A DNA stretch of 64,000 bases from Volutella citrinella (lineage: Eukaryota; Ascomycota; Sordariomycetes; Hypocreales; Nectriaceae): the NCBI GenBank assembly GCA_034401135.1, contig JAWZSP010000005.1, positions 3,596,001 through 3,660,000 of the forward strand, given 5' to 3'. How positions within the stretch are numbered: position 1 is the stretch's first letter; the number at the start of each line of letters is the position of its first letter. Of the stretch, positions 25,733 to 37,451 are shown piece by piece. A program made the translations under genes and the position numbers. The notes beneath the pieces were generated by a model. The model saw only the letters and a program-made list of their open reading frames with translations, did no database searches and was not told the DNA's origin.

Positions 25733-28534
25733 ATGGCGAGCTCATCTTCGTCCGAGGCACCGCAACCCAAGATTATCGAGCAGATTGTGGAAACCGGGAA
25801 GAAGGCCTTTGCTCCCAATCTCGATGCGGCTTCCAGGTCTTCCGGCCTTGAAGAGTTCAACCAGTTGATTGCGCAGTACGTGGATCATGATCTCTCCCAA
25901 GGCAAACCGTTCGGTTTTACTGAAAATTTATATCAAGGACCGAGACTTGGAAGCTCCTTCCCGCTCTCAACGCCCTCATTAAACCTGGTATCCTTCCACC
26001 ATGGCTGCGCGAGCCTGTCTTGCAGGCCCTCACGCTTCTCCCGCTCCGCCCTGATGGCGTGCGCGGCACCATGGAATTTGTATTCTCGGTGCATCCAAGT
26101 ACTGTAGGCGGGGGCAGCTCCGAGCCGCAGAAACAGGGAGCGAGCATCACCCACGAGGCCGTCGCCGTCGCCACCCGCCTGCTCTCCTCTGTCCCTGCCA
26201 ATATGACGGCCGAGGCGTGGTTTGACGGCATCGCCCAGCAGCTGTTCAAGTTGATGGACGGCGAGGGCGGGCTGGAGCTTGCGAGAACAGCAGCCCAGGT
26301 GGTAGGGTACGGTATTCTAGGGAAGAAGCAATACGGCGCGCCCGGTAAGTTGGCTCGGCGTCCGGAGTTTGATGAACCATGCTTATTTCGCCTTGTCAGG
26401 AACTGCCGGATTCAATGCATTCGTCCAACCATTTTTCGAAACCATCAATCCCACATTCAAGGTAAAAGACAGTAAGGTCAAGGAGGAGGAACCGGAGATT
26501 GTGGATTTGAGCCAAAGTGCAGTGCTGGTTCATTCTGGTTTACTCAAGCTTTCACTTCAACGACTCAGCATTCTCGTCCTATCGAACCCATCCCCAGGCC
26601 TCTGTAAGCGGCTCGTACGGCCTGTGTTGTTTCAACTCTGGGCTCTCGCGTCGTGGCCAAGCCCCACCAACGCCGTAGAGCAAAACTACTCAAGCCCTGC
26701 TCGAAGCCTTCTCCAGGCGTATCTGAGGCTATTCGGATCTGCCGACACCGTGACTCCTCTTGTTCGCAACTTGCTTTGCAGAGGCGCTGCAGACGACACA
26801 GAGCGGCCCTGGAAGTTCCAGTCGACTGATAAGGGAGAGATTGAGATTGTGCAGCCACGGGCATTGGATGCAACTCCTACGGAACTGAACTGGAATGAGT
26901 TGGAGGAGAAATCAGAAACATTGGTCAAGTACGTCACGACCTCGTGCTCGACTGAAGAAGTATCATCCGTCTTCCTTGGCTTGCTCAGGCGTTGGATCGA
27001 GACTTTGAGCAAGAAGGAAACAGATATTAAGATCGAATTCCAAACACATGATGAGACGCCGGAATCCGCCGTGCGGGACCTAGTCGAGGTTACCGTGTTC
27101 CAAAAGCTCATGGATAAGGCACCAAAAAAGCTAATCGGACACTTCGACCAGCTGCTCGAACTCATCTGCCAAGTTTTCAGAGCCGACGCAAAGTCTCCTC
27201 TAGGAGACGATGTTCTTGCTGTGGTGTTGAGTCTGCTTAACTTGGTGGTCACAGCACCCACGTTCCGGAGGAAAGACATCGATGCGGAAGAACTCGCCAT
27301 CGTTGAGTCGTCTCTTGACAGACTGAGCCGCGAGGACCGCGATGCCGTGTCAGGGACCGCGAAGAACCTGGCATTGCTACTAAAATATCGAGATGATGTA
27401 GAGCAACCCGGCGAAGAGACAACAGGCCCGAGCAAGCGCCAAATTGAGGATCGCAAAACTTACAGCCTGGCAATGAGCTACATCACGGGCGGTGAAAACC
27501 CGCCACCAGTGGTATCGGAAGGCATAAATATGCTATCGAATCTCATTGTAGCTGAGAGCCCGGTCCTTGATATCCCTGCCATTACCGCTTTGATGTCCAC
27601 ACTGTTGGCTGACAATGACGACTACATCAACCTTAGGGTAGTCAAGGTGTTTACGCAGCTTGTCCACAAACACCCAAAAGCCACTGCGCAGGAGCTGGTT
27701 GAGCACTATCTGGACGCGCAAGAAAAGTTAACCACGGATGTTCGGCTAAGGTTTGGAGAAGCTCTTTTGCAGATCATTCAACGGATGGGGGAAACGTTTG
27801 CAGGTGACGTTGCGCAGCTCGTTAGCGAAACCCTTCTCTCCATCGCTGGCCGACGAGGATACCGACCAAAAACCATAAAAAAACAAGCTAGGGAGGAGAA
27901 ATTACAGAAGAGAAACAAGCAAGGCACAGCAATGGAGGAGGATGACCTCGACGAAACCGAGGAGTTGACAGAAGAGGAGAAGGCCCAGAATGACATCTTG
28001 GCTCAGATTCTGCAGGGTTGGGAAAGCAAGAGGGGAAGTGAGGATGTGCGAATACGGTCCTCGGCGCTATCAGTATTTGGTGCGGCACTTGAGACCAACA
28101 TTGGAGGCATTGGACCGACACTGGTCTCGGCAAGTGTCGACTTATGCATCAATGTTCTTACAATGGAGCGGGAACTGGAAACCGCGATATTGCGTAGGGC
28201 GGCTATCCTGAACATTCTCAGCTTCGTGAGAGCCCTGGACAGCGCCAAAGAGATGGGGAGACGACTTGGCTTCGGGCTTACAGACGAAAGCCGGGATGAC
28301 ATTTTGCGCACGCTTCGTTATGTGGCGGGCACGGACGGCGATGGGCTCGTACAGCAGCACGCCAACGATGTGATTGAGAGTCTAGAGAACTGGCAGATGT
28401 CCAACATTCTCCCCGACAGAGGCCAGCCGAGTGGCCCTCAGCTTACAAGTCTTGCTGGCCTCCACGTCAACCCAGCTGGGACACTGGTGGATGCCTCGGG
28501 ACGACCTCGCCCAAGGATCGAGGAGATCGAATGA
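25733..28534 (+). CDS. rtp1: RNA polymerase II assembly/import factor Rtp1 (TANGO6 family)
   Basis: Three exons (25733-25875, 25938-26344, 26400-28534) give 894 residues of mostly alpha-helical HEAT-like repeats. Two C-terminal segments match the Rtp1 family: RTP1_C1-like DDYINLRVVKVFTQLVHKHP (about residues 625-645) and RTP1_C2-like LRRAAILNILSFVRAL through LRTLRYVAGTDGDGLVQQHA near the end. A charged linker (KKQAREEKLQKRNKQG, then EEDDLDETEELTEEEK) separates them. In yeast, Rtp1 helps assemble RNA polymerase II and bring it into the nucleus. The first intron was found because the frame breaks after QLIAQ: a GTACGT donor at 25876 and an AAG acceptor at 25937 restore QTETWKLLPALNALIKPG. No signal peptide. 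Confidence 0.85.
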
Positions 28535-31500
28535 GATATGGAGCGTGTTACACGCCACAATATATGCAATTTCGTTAGTGAACGGACCAGATACCCAATT
28601 ATCCCTCCAAGGACCCTGATGAATTAATCTACTGACCGGCACGCTGTATCCTTGACCATGTCGCGGCGAAGCGACCGACCTACCGAGATGGGATGAACAC
28701 GGCCTGGGATCCTATCTTAATAAACAAAGGGTGCGGATGAAAAGAGAATGGACCAGGGTAAAATGAGGTGCACAAGGGTATACGGTGGGGTGGTGAACTG
28801 AGGGAAGCGAAGCACCGAGGCCAGCAAGGAATAATGAGCAAATGTTGGCAGCATCTCATACGATACGTCGTCAAATCAGACTTGAATAATACTTTCTACA
28901 ATGCACTCAAGGCTCACTCGCATTTCCAGTAGGTCTCCGGCAATAACGTATAGGACGATGAAAGGAGCTGTCGGGAATCACTGTAGCGGTTCTGTACATA
29001 GCAGCTGCCAGAATGAACCCGCGTCATCCGATGGAGATGGCGAAATTGCGGGGATGGTGCCCTGGAAGAAGGTCATCTTGTTGATAGACTTGGTGGCGCG
29101 GTTTGTTACTCTGTTGCGGTGTGGTAGCCGCCTCGGCCTGATGATGTCTTACCTTCAATTTGACTGGTGGGAAGAAGTTGGACAACCTTGTGCTTGACCA
29201 AAGAAACGAAAGACATGCGCAGTTGCTAAGGGAGAATACAGACAGAAAACATCAGATTCGTAGGTGGACCTGAGGAAGCGAACGGAGGGCCAGGAAGCGA
29301 ACGGCCAAAGAAGGTGCTGACCTGAGAGCTATCGACGCTTCAAGCATCCCTCCTCGGTTGGGTTAGAGCCGCGGGCTGGACGACGAACGGTGGCGGGCAA
29401 GGAGGGTCGGGTTCTGTTTGCGCCCATCTTTCATCTTTTTGGGCAGACCGGCGTTTGGCACAGCCCCGAACAGCGGCCCAGCATCTTATTCATTGCTTCA
29501 AGCCTGTAATATTGACGGAAACGACGGCGTTAAAGGGCACTGGCCCATGTCATCAACATGTCAACCAGAGCCACGCAAACGGCGCCACGGAACCGGCGGC
29601 GAGTGGTGGTGTGCTAATTAGGCTACTAGCAACAACCTGGGAGGGTAATATGTGGGTTCGGGTTCGGGTGGGGCTGTCTTGTTATTCTGCGACAAGCACA
29701 GCCAGGATCTGGATATATCTGAAACGGCGAGGGGTTGAGGCCTCGCTTCTGCCGATGGGAATGAGGTGGCATGGCTTGCAGCACCTGGCAGATTTCGGTG
29801 GGCGTAATTCAACAAAGCAGCATGCCGAAATGAGGACGACATGCGCCGGGAACAAGAAGTAATTGCCAATGTGGTTCGATCCTAAAGGATGAAGCGAGTG
29901 GAAAGGCGCGCGGAGCCCCGCAGGCCCTGTCGCCGATTGCAAATTCCCATGTCTCTTGGCTCTTGCCCTACGAGTTTTCCCGCGGGATTGGCAGCCTAGT
30001 AGTAGTGCAAGGGCAACCTGCGTCTGGAAGGCAGGAACCACAGCTGCGCCGCTGCGCTACGTACCTCTCCGGCTTGCCGTAACAAAGGAGTCGCCAGGCC
30101 GGAAGGAAGGTTGCCAGACTTGATCCTGCGCCGCCGCGCATCAACGGCTGCTGGGAACTGAGCTTGACTGGGCAAGCGGCACAGTGGTCGCGATCCATGC
30201 AAGTAAACGGTAATACTGCAACATATCACGCAAGTACCCGCGTTTGAGCAAGGGCCTCTCATGCTACCTCTGCTTGAGGCTCATCCAGGCGCCGGAACGC
30301 TTGGTGTAAGCTGTGTGAGCACAACGGGATATATTTAGAGATGAGACTAAATGCAAATTCAATTCGACTGGGATGGGATCGGACCATCCAGACCAGACGC
30401 AAAACCCCGTGCGTATCTGGTTTCTCACCTGGTCGCCGGCAGATCCAGCATCGTGTAAGCATCTCCCCGGCAGATCCCCCAGCGACAGAAGCGCGGCGAA
30501 TGCGCCAGAGGGCTCGAGCATGGGAAGCCAAAATTCCGTGCTGTGGCCCCCGAGAGCATGCCTGGCTGGGCGTCATCACCGCTATATTTGTGATGTGGAC
30601 TTCGACTGCATAGCGTGTATACACGAATCACGCTCGCTGGTAATCGGCGTGTAGAGATCTGTTGGAGTCAGCGCTTATGAAAAGATCCCATTATTATCAA
30701 TGTTTGGCTGACGTTGCGCAGCTTGCTCAACTGGGATCGATTAGCAACGTGCCCCTGCCGATGGGGTCACCGTTTGGAAGGATTCATGCTGGATCGCATT
30801 GCTGGTAAGCCCTATGGTGCATGGGCGCAACCGAGCTGCCAAGTGACGAATCACCCTTTTTGAGGCTTGGGGTTTGGAACGGGCTTCATGCTGCTACCGT
30901 CAGCGTGTTGGCTTTGCCACACGGCCACGGTGCGTGCCGGTGTCATCGGAGTCTTACACCCTGCGGCCGCCATGTGGTTTCATGGCTTTTCAGCTGCTCT
31001 GCAACCGCGCTGCACGGAGACGTGACAGTGAGGTCCTTGAATCCTGAATCTTACACCCGATGGGTTCCATGCCCTGCTTGGCCAAGCCTTTTGAACCATT
31101 GTTAGACCGCAACTGCAACACCGGAATCTGTGCGCTGGCTATGAACGGCGGCCTCTGCGCACGCCCCGAGCTTGGCCAGAGTATTTTTTTTCTCTTCCCG
31201 ATTTCATGCTAGGATTGCCTTGCTCTTCTTGGCTGGTGGTTGGGCCCAGCAGAAAAGCTTGGATCGGGAGCCCTATTATGGTACTTTCTGACCGTCTGTT
31301 GGATGGCTGGATGTGTACAGAGTACTGGTGGGGATTATGCGACAGGGACCGAGCCCATTCATGATGGGATGCGGCGTCGTCGGTTTTAGGCCAACGCCGT
31401 GAAAATACGTGGAGGCTGGTGATGATATGTTTTGTTTTATTGTTCTCTGCCGCCCTCCAGCCAGCCCCTGGATGTCAGAGTCGGTGGGGGCATGGCTCAG

Positions 31501-33915
31501 AAGCTCCCCGACTGGGCGGCTGCTGGGCAAGGTTGGTGTGACGATTAAGACCCGAGCACGGATGTTTTACTACGTAGCAGTCTCTTCCTTATTATGGGAA
31601 AGATACCTATACTATAAGGATACGGGGCAAGGAAGCAAGAGGCGCATGTAATAACAGCAGCAGGACGAATCGCGCAGGTACTCCGTGCACAGGAAAAAAA
31701 AAGGTTGGTGGAGCGCAGGTTTGAGACGATGCAGCTTGCCGCCGTGTATTAGCCACATGCTGGAGTCCTGCGTGGATAGCAAATTCGCCCAACCAACGCG
31801 GAGAGACATGAATATAGTAGGAGATGCGCCATTTGCACCCTCCATCTGTTACTGAAACTACCAAGCAACTCACAAGCTTGGGGCTAGGCGCCCGAGTGTG
31901 CGTTTAGCTAGTCAGACCTGTCCACTTCGACGCCTGCAACGAGGATCTGCCGTCGCGCCAGCCATTTCCATCGTGGTGGCTTGGATCAAATCGAGGAGTG
32001 TGCGTGTGGGGCTCAATCGATTGGTTCGCGGCTTGTCTCAGGGGTGGGGCGTACCTGCATCCAAGGTGACGTGGTGGCGCCTACCGGGCGACCCGAGAGC
32101 GAGTGACCAGCGAGCCGTTGGGTTCCATGGCTGTGCGCGCCACCAGGGGTCCAAGCAACGGGCTGGAGCCTGTCGGAGGGGGTTTGTGTGATCGAAGGGC
32201 CTCAGGATGGATTTGACGCAACTCGTAACCAGAAAGATGGGCATTTCTCTGGTGTGCCTCCCGCCTTGGCTCCGTCGCAGGGCGTAACCCCAACTCCCAA
32301 GCCAGCCAAGGGTGGGCAGAGGCATTAATCAATCTTCGAGAGCGTAGCGGGTAATCTGTACTGTATGCTCATAAACGGGCTGCTGCCGAGCGGCCGTCGC
32401 ATTTGCAAGCGAGATCAGCGGGTGCGTCTGCGTATTGCCGTGCTCCGTGGGCAATATACTCGTATATTACGAATAATTACAACATGCTCATATGGCGCAG
32501 CTGGTAATTAGCCATGCCAAATGCGAATCGGACCAAAATGGCACGTTCTGGAAGAGGGCCCCGGCTGGTGTTGGTACTGTACATACTGAGATGGCAGGGA
32601 CAAGTCGCACAAGCCCGTCCCCGTGGCTTGCCGGGAGTTACGGCGCCAGAGTCTGGGAGTGTTTGGTAACAATAAGCAGCTTGGCAGTAATCAATCTGCT
32701 ATAATACTCCGTATCCGTACATCGTAGGTGGTTGACCTGTGTTGGGTCTTCTGTCGTCGCTCTCAATCGGCCGTTGATGTTGGTTGCCAGGTTGTTAGGC
32801 TCGCCTCCCCTCCTCCAGTCCCCACCCCATCCCCGCATCCCTGCCGCAAACCCTGGTCTAAGGCCCCTGAGCCCTTCCCCAATTAGGCAAGGCGCGACTC
32901 TCCTCAGCAGCCTTGCCGTCCAACACGATTCTCTCCCCTTTCCACACTCCGCAAGGAGGCACCCGGCCGTCAGAGGTCGCCGCCAACGACACATGCCACA
33001 CACCACCGAGCAAGTTATCGAGATGCTGACAACGTCTGGTCTCACCATCGCCGCCGTACACGCTCGGACCAGGCGCTGATCCCCACTGGCGCCCACTCCC
33101 GGCTGGCTCCCCTGGCACAGGACCTGCCAGGGCCAGGATTGCCCCCACCTGGCCTATCCGCTCACACGGCGGCGAGCAGGATTCGAGCTTGCGGCTCCTT
33201 GGCATCTCGACTTTGCCAGCCAGTCCCAGCGCTGAGCCTCGATGACACACGCACGCTACGCAGGCGGAGGGCATGCGCACACTCGCCAGACCCAAACACC
33301 CAAGCCCAGTCCCTGGCTCTGAGTCCCTAGTCCTGGCCCTAGCTCTCCGTCTGATTAAGGGCGACTGGGCAGTTGCTGGTCGACAGATGCCTCCCGCCCA
33401 CACCCCCTCATCGCTCAATCGTCCCTATCACGGCAATATGTGAAGAGAAACTGCAGGACGTGCTGCGTTCGAGGGGGTGTGTCAAGTGGACCGCCACAGG
33501 CACCCTGCGCCAGTCCGGCGTTTGTACCTGCAGTCCTGTTCCTTGATTCGAGACGATGGTCTGAAATGGGTATGCCCGCCCAGTCATCCCACACCCTCCT
33601 CCCTCCCAGCCGTGGCTCTCTTATATACCGCTCTGCTGCATCCTGTCTGGCTTCAATCTTTTTCTCTTGCTCCAACCATCACACTCCCTCTTCGAGTTTT
33701 TGCAGCTCCTTTCTTTCATTCTTTCCGGCTTTTGCCATTACGGTCCTTCCAGAATCCCGCTACCAGCGTTTTTACACAACCTTTTAAGTGAAGCATACTG
33801 GGTATCGCTCACTCCCGTGGAATAGATTTCTACGCAGCTTTAGACGAAACAGTCCCAAAAACCACGAAACTCTCCCAGTTCCCCAACAGAACACCCCCCA
33901 AACCCCTCAATCAAG
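28535..33915. other. 5.4-kb gene-poor region
   Basis: No supported gene on either strand. A short direct repeat AGGAAGCGAACGG occurs twice at 29273 and 29292. The right end, from about 33600, is a promoter and pyrimidine-rich leader for the Gly-Asn repeat protein. Confidence 0.5.
33622..33627 (+). promoter_or_regulatory. TATA box of the Gly-Asn repeat protein gene
   Basis: TATATA, followed by strongly CT-rich DNA and then a CA-rich segment ending in CAATCAAG before the ATG at 33916. The implied leader is about 260 nt long. Strong CT tracts with a TATA box are common in highly expressed fungal genes. Confidence 0.5.
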
Positions 33916-34629
33916 ATGAAGTCCGTCGTCGCTACCATGGGCATGTTCGCCGCTCTGGCCAACGCCTACTCCTACCCCCGACACATGCACTTCCCCCGTG
34001 GAAACACCACCGATGACTCCATGACCACCCTCACCGTCATTGCCACCCAGGTCCAGACCATCACCAGCTGCAAGCCCACTGTCACCAACTGCCCCGCTGG
34101 CGACAAGACTGCCCTCGACCAGCTCCCCGCTACCGACAAGCAGGTTGCCACCGTCACCCAGACCGTCATCCTGACCGAGACTGTCTGCCCCGTCACTGAG
34201 GCTGGCGCCATCTCCTCCTCCATCGTCGAGAGGGCTAGCACCGAGGGCATCACCGGCGGCGTTACTCTCACTGCCCCCATTCCCCTGACCACCGGCGCCG
34301 GCCAGCTTCCCGCCGTCTCTAGCGAGGAGGACTCCACCATCACCCTCATCACCACCGAGTATGTCACTGACAAGGTCGTCACCCTGACCATTGGCACTGG
34401 TACCGAGGCCAGCACCGTCGTCAGCACCGTCCAGACCACCGTCCACACCACAATGACCGTTGACTGCAACGGCTCTTGCGGCAAGAGCGGAGACCAGAAC
34501 ATCCCCAAGCCTGGTGATGAGGCCACTACCACTGTTGTTGACAACGTCACCCAGCGTGTTACCAAGACTGTTGACCAGGCCCGTGAGACCGAGACCAAGA
34601 CTGCCGGTGGCCAGCTCGGCAACGGCACT

Positions 34630-34667
<38 letters not shown>

Positions 34668-35004
34668 TAACAGCAACGGCAACGGTGAATGCGTTGCCTC
34701 CACCGTCACTGTTACTGCTCCCGCTTCCACTGTCTACGTGACCGTTGCCGGCAGCCAGACCCAGGCTCCCGGCACCAGCAATGGCAACAGCGGCAACGGC
34801 AACGGTAACGGAAACGGAAACGGCAACGGCCAGGACGACGACGAGTACTGCGAGGATGACCAGGAGGCTGACGACGAGGAGTTCTGCGACGACGACAGCG
34901 TTACCACTGTCGAGGCTACCGTCACCGTTGTGCCCTTCCCCACCAACGGTACCACCCCCGGTGGCTACGCTGCCCCTACCGGCTTCGCCCGCCGTCTCCG
35001 ATAA
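33916..35004 (+). CDS. Secreted Ser/Thr-rich protein with Gly-Asn repeats
   Basis: An intronless 362-residue protein. MKSVVATMGMFAALANA is a signal peptide, followed by a short basic region. The middle is rich in Thr, Val and Ser (VTVTAPASTVYVTVAG and similar), as in O-glycosylated cell-wall or mucin-like proteins. Two low-complexity Gly-Asn tracts occur at about residues 236-257 and 289-305, and the second is followed by a very acidic segment, DDDEYCEDDQEADDEEFC. The C-terminus APTGFARRLR has no GPI signal. No enzyme domain is seen. Codon use is strongly biased to C-ending codons, which suggests high expression. The function is unknown; a matrix or cell-wall structural role is an inference. 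The opposite strand is also open over the full length, but only as a shadow of this biased coding sequence. Confidence 0.85.
34621..34686 (+). repeat. AACGGC minisatellite coding for Gly-Asn repeats
   Basis: Near-perfect hexamer repeats (AACGGC, with AACGGT and AACAGC variants) inside the secreted protein gene. A second related tract lies at 34779-34830. Such tracts often vary in length between strains. Confidence 0.85.
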
Positions 35005-35791
35005 ATGCACATCCTACGAAATAGGCCTCTAGTTTCAAGTCTGAGCTGTTTGTACAAAGGCTCGTCTTCGGCTCGCGCCGTGATGACCATCTATCTAGTG
35101 GAGGAATAGACTCTTCGGCTTTTTATTTTTGGAGGGTCGATCCCCCAACCTGGATGTGTATAAGCAAAGCCAAGCTTGCTTGCGTTTCCTCTTCATCTTC
35201 ATCTTATCCAAATTCAATGAGAATCATGAAACTCGTCTTTTGTTCTATCTTGCCCTTTTCAGAAACCTGGTTGTTGGGGTGCCTTCAAGGTGCCGTTTTT
35301 GTTTTGCGTCCATTTGACCCTGGGCACATGATGGATAGACGAATGAGGACTTTGTGGTACTGGATTGGTTGACCCTTTTTTAGAACCATTGGAATTGGTA
35401 TCGTTAGACTTTTTCTCTTCAACAATGTCTATTTCTTGTACATATTATATGTCAATGGGGATGTTTGCTTGTGGAATCTTGATGCGCCTCAACGTGACAA
35501 GAGATGAACAACGTGTGCCTCTGAAGGCTATGCAACCGTTGATTTTCCCCATCCTGCTCGAGACGAATCCGAAAATACAGCACTGGGCAAACCCTCTCGG
35601 CCATCAAAACAAAACCATCCTGTCCAGTGTGTTACACAATTCCATTTGCAACCTTGAACGCCTTGGCCCATTTCCTTTCCTGATGCAATTGTCCTCCGAA
35701 ATCCATGTCCCATTCGTACGAGGTCATCACCACATTACGCCTTTCGGCAACTGATTGTTGCGCGTCTGTCACACAAACATCTGCAATGTAA
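35005..35791. other. Convergent 3' intergenic region
   Basis: Holds the 3' UTRs of the Gly-Asn repeat gene and fta7. T-rich on the left. No gene seen. Confidence 0.5.
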
Positions 35792-37451
35792 TCATGTAAA
35801 CATTGCTCGCTCATAGGCGCCCTGATCGAGGTACCGGAAGAGCACATCCTGTAACGCCGCCCGACTGCGTGCCATCTGTGGTGCGATGCCCTGGGCTTGC
35901 TCGAGGTTGGTGCGGATACTGTCAACATGTCCGGCGAGTTGCACGGCAAGCGGCTCGACTTCTGACCCGGAAAGGCCCTGCGCGGATCACCAGGTTAGCA
36001 CCAAACGGCCATAGGTTGGAGCAACGGTACACAGAGGGAAGAAGGAGTGAAATTACCTTGAAGACGCTATCTGATATTGGTGCCGCCACAGTCATGCAAC
36101 TCTCGAGGGCTTCGTCATCCACGACAGCAGTCGAGGGGCCCGAAGTGGGTGCCAAGACGTGCGCCTTGCGGAAGAGCTCGTTGCGCTCGCGCGTCTGCGC
36201 ACGCGCGCTGGCCTCGAGGTTGCGCAGCGTCTCGTAGTCCCTCTCGAGCTCCCGCTCCATCTTCGCGCGCTCACGGCGGAGGAGCTCGACGGCGTGCAGC
36301 GCGGGGCCCAGCTGGCGCTCCAGGGCCTGCCGGCCGTCCAGGACACTTTCGAAGTCGAGCTCCGCGGCCCGGCCACTGTCGGCGTCGGCAGCCCTGGGGG
36401 CGCCGCGGCGGTGCGGTAGCCCGGCGGTCGACGCCGAGGCCGGCGGGAACGGGAGACCGCGGGCAATCTTGCGGGCGATGCGGCGGGAGACGAGGTGCAG
36501 GACCGAGGCGGCGTGCTCGCGGCGCTGGCGGGTATCGGCGGTGCGCTGGAGGATGGGTTGGTGGGCGAGTTGGAGGATAGAGGTGGTGGTTGCGAGGGAG
36601 GCGCCTGAGAGGGGCGTCCACTTGTTGGTGATGGTGGAAGGCCGAACCGTGCGCGTGCGAGGAGCGACGTGGAGGTATGGTTTCTCGGGGGATGGGGGCG
36701 TCTCGCTGCCTTCGTCGTCATCGGCATCGGGTTGCGATTGTTGGAGCGAGGCTTGGCTGGAGCGGCGACGGCCGCGCTTCGTCTGTTTGGGCTGCGTCTC
36801 TTCTTCTTGCTGCTTTGAAGACCCTGCTCCCGAAGATCTTCTCGCGCCTGGCGGCCGACCCAGCTTTCTTTTGCCAGAAGGGCTGTCCTTGTCATCCGCC
36901 GCAGCCTCTGCGCCTCCTGAAGGCCTCCTCTTGCCTCGTGTTTTGGATGTCTTTGCATTTTGAACAGCGTCCGGCTTCAGATCCCGCAAGGAGGTTTTGC
37001 TGCGTCGCTTTCTAGACGGGCCTGGGTCCGCTTCCTCGCCATCTTGCTCCTCGACTTGTCCAGTTCGCGGTCGCTTCTTCTTTCTGCCACTGTGTTCTGG
37101 TGCAGGCTGCGCGTCCTCTGCATCGGCTGTGCTGTCCGTCGCTGGCTTTGCTCCCCGTGCACGAAGTCCGCGTTTCTTCGCAGGCTGCGAGTCGTCATCT
37201 TGTGACTTGTCCTTTCGTTCCCCAAGCGACGGCCGACCGCGTTTTCGTTTTGGTTGCGACGCTTCAACTGTTGGATTTGGATTCTCTGGCGAATTGTCGG
37301 CAGACGCGACGGCTGCCTTGGACGCGTTCGACGGGCGCCCACGCTTGCGCTTGGGGGACGGCGCGCTCCCTGAAGAGAGACGGGCCTGCTTGAGCTTAGT
37401 TGCGATTCAACGAAAAAGAGAAGAAAATTGTTCCGGGCTGGGACTTACCAT
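35792..37451 (-). CDS. fta7: Inner kinetochore protein Fta7/CENP-Q with AT-hooks
   Basis: Three exons on the minus strand (37451-37449, 37385-36057, 35977-35792) give 505 residues. The first exon is the start codon alone: ATG is followed at once by GTAAGT, and unspliced reading stops within 15 codons. The N-terminal third is basic and disordered with AT-hook cores KRKRGRPS (13-20), KRKRGRPS (47-54) and KLGRPPG (175-181), which bind the minor groove of AT-rich DNA. The conserved CENP-Q core begins near STITNKWTPLSGASLATTT and continues as long helices (LERQLGPALHAVELLRRERAKMERELE). It ends with LAGHVDSIRTNLEQAQGI and LQDVLFRYLDQGAYERAM. CENP-Q pairs with CENP-U in the CCAN/Ctf19 complex at centromeres. 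If the AAG acceptor 3 bp upstream is used, one Gln is added after Met. Confidence 0.82.

Noticed and set aside
33907..35010. A 367-codon open frame on the minus strand opposite the Gly-Asn repeat gene
   Set aside because: It mirrors the C-ending codon bias of the plus-strand gene and has a low-complexity Gly/Val/Ala/Ser composition. The plus strand has a signal peptide, good start context and a promoter.
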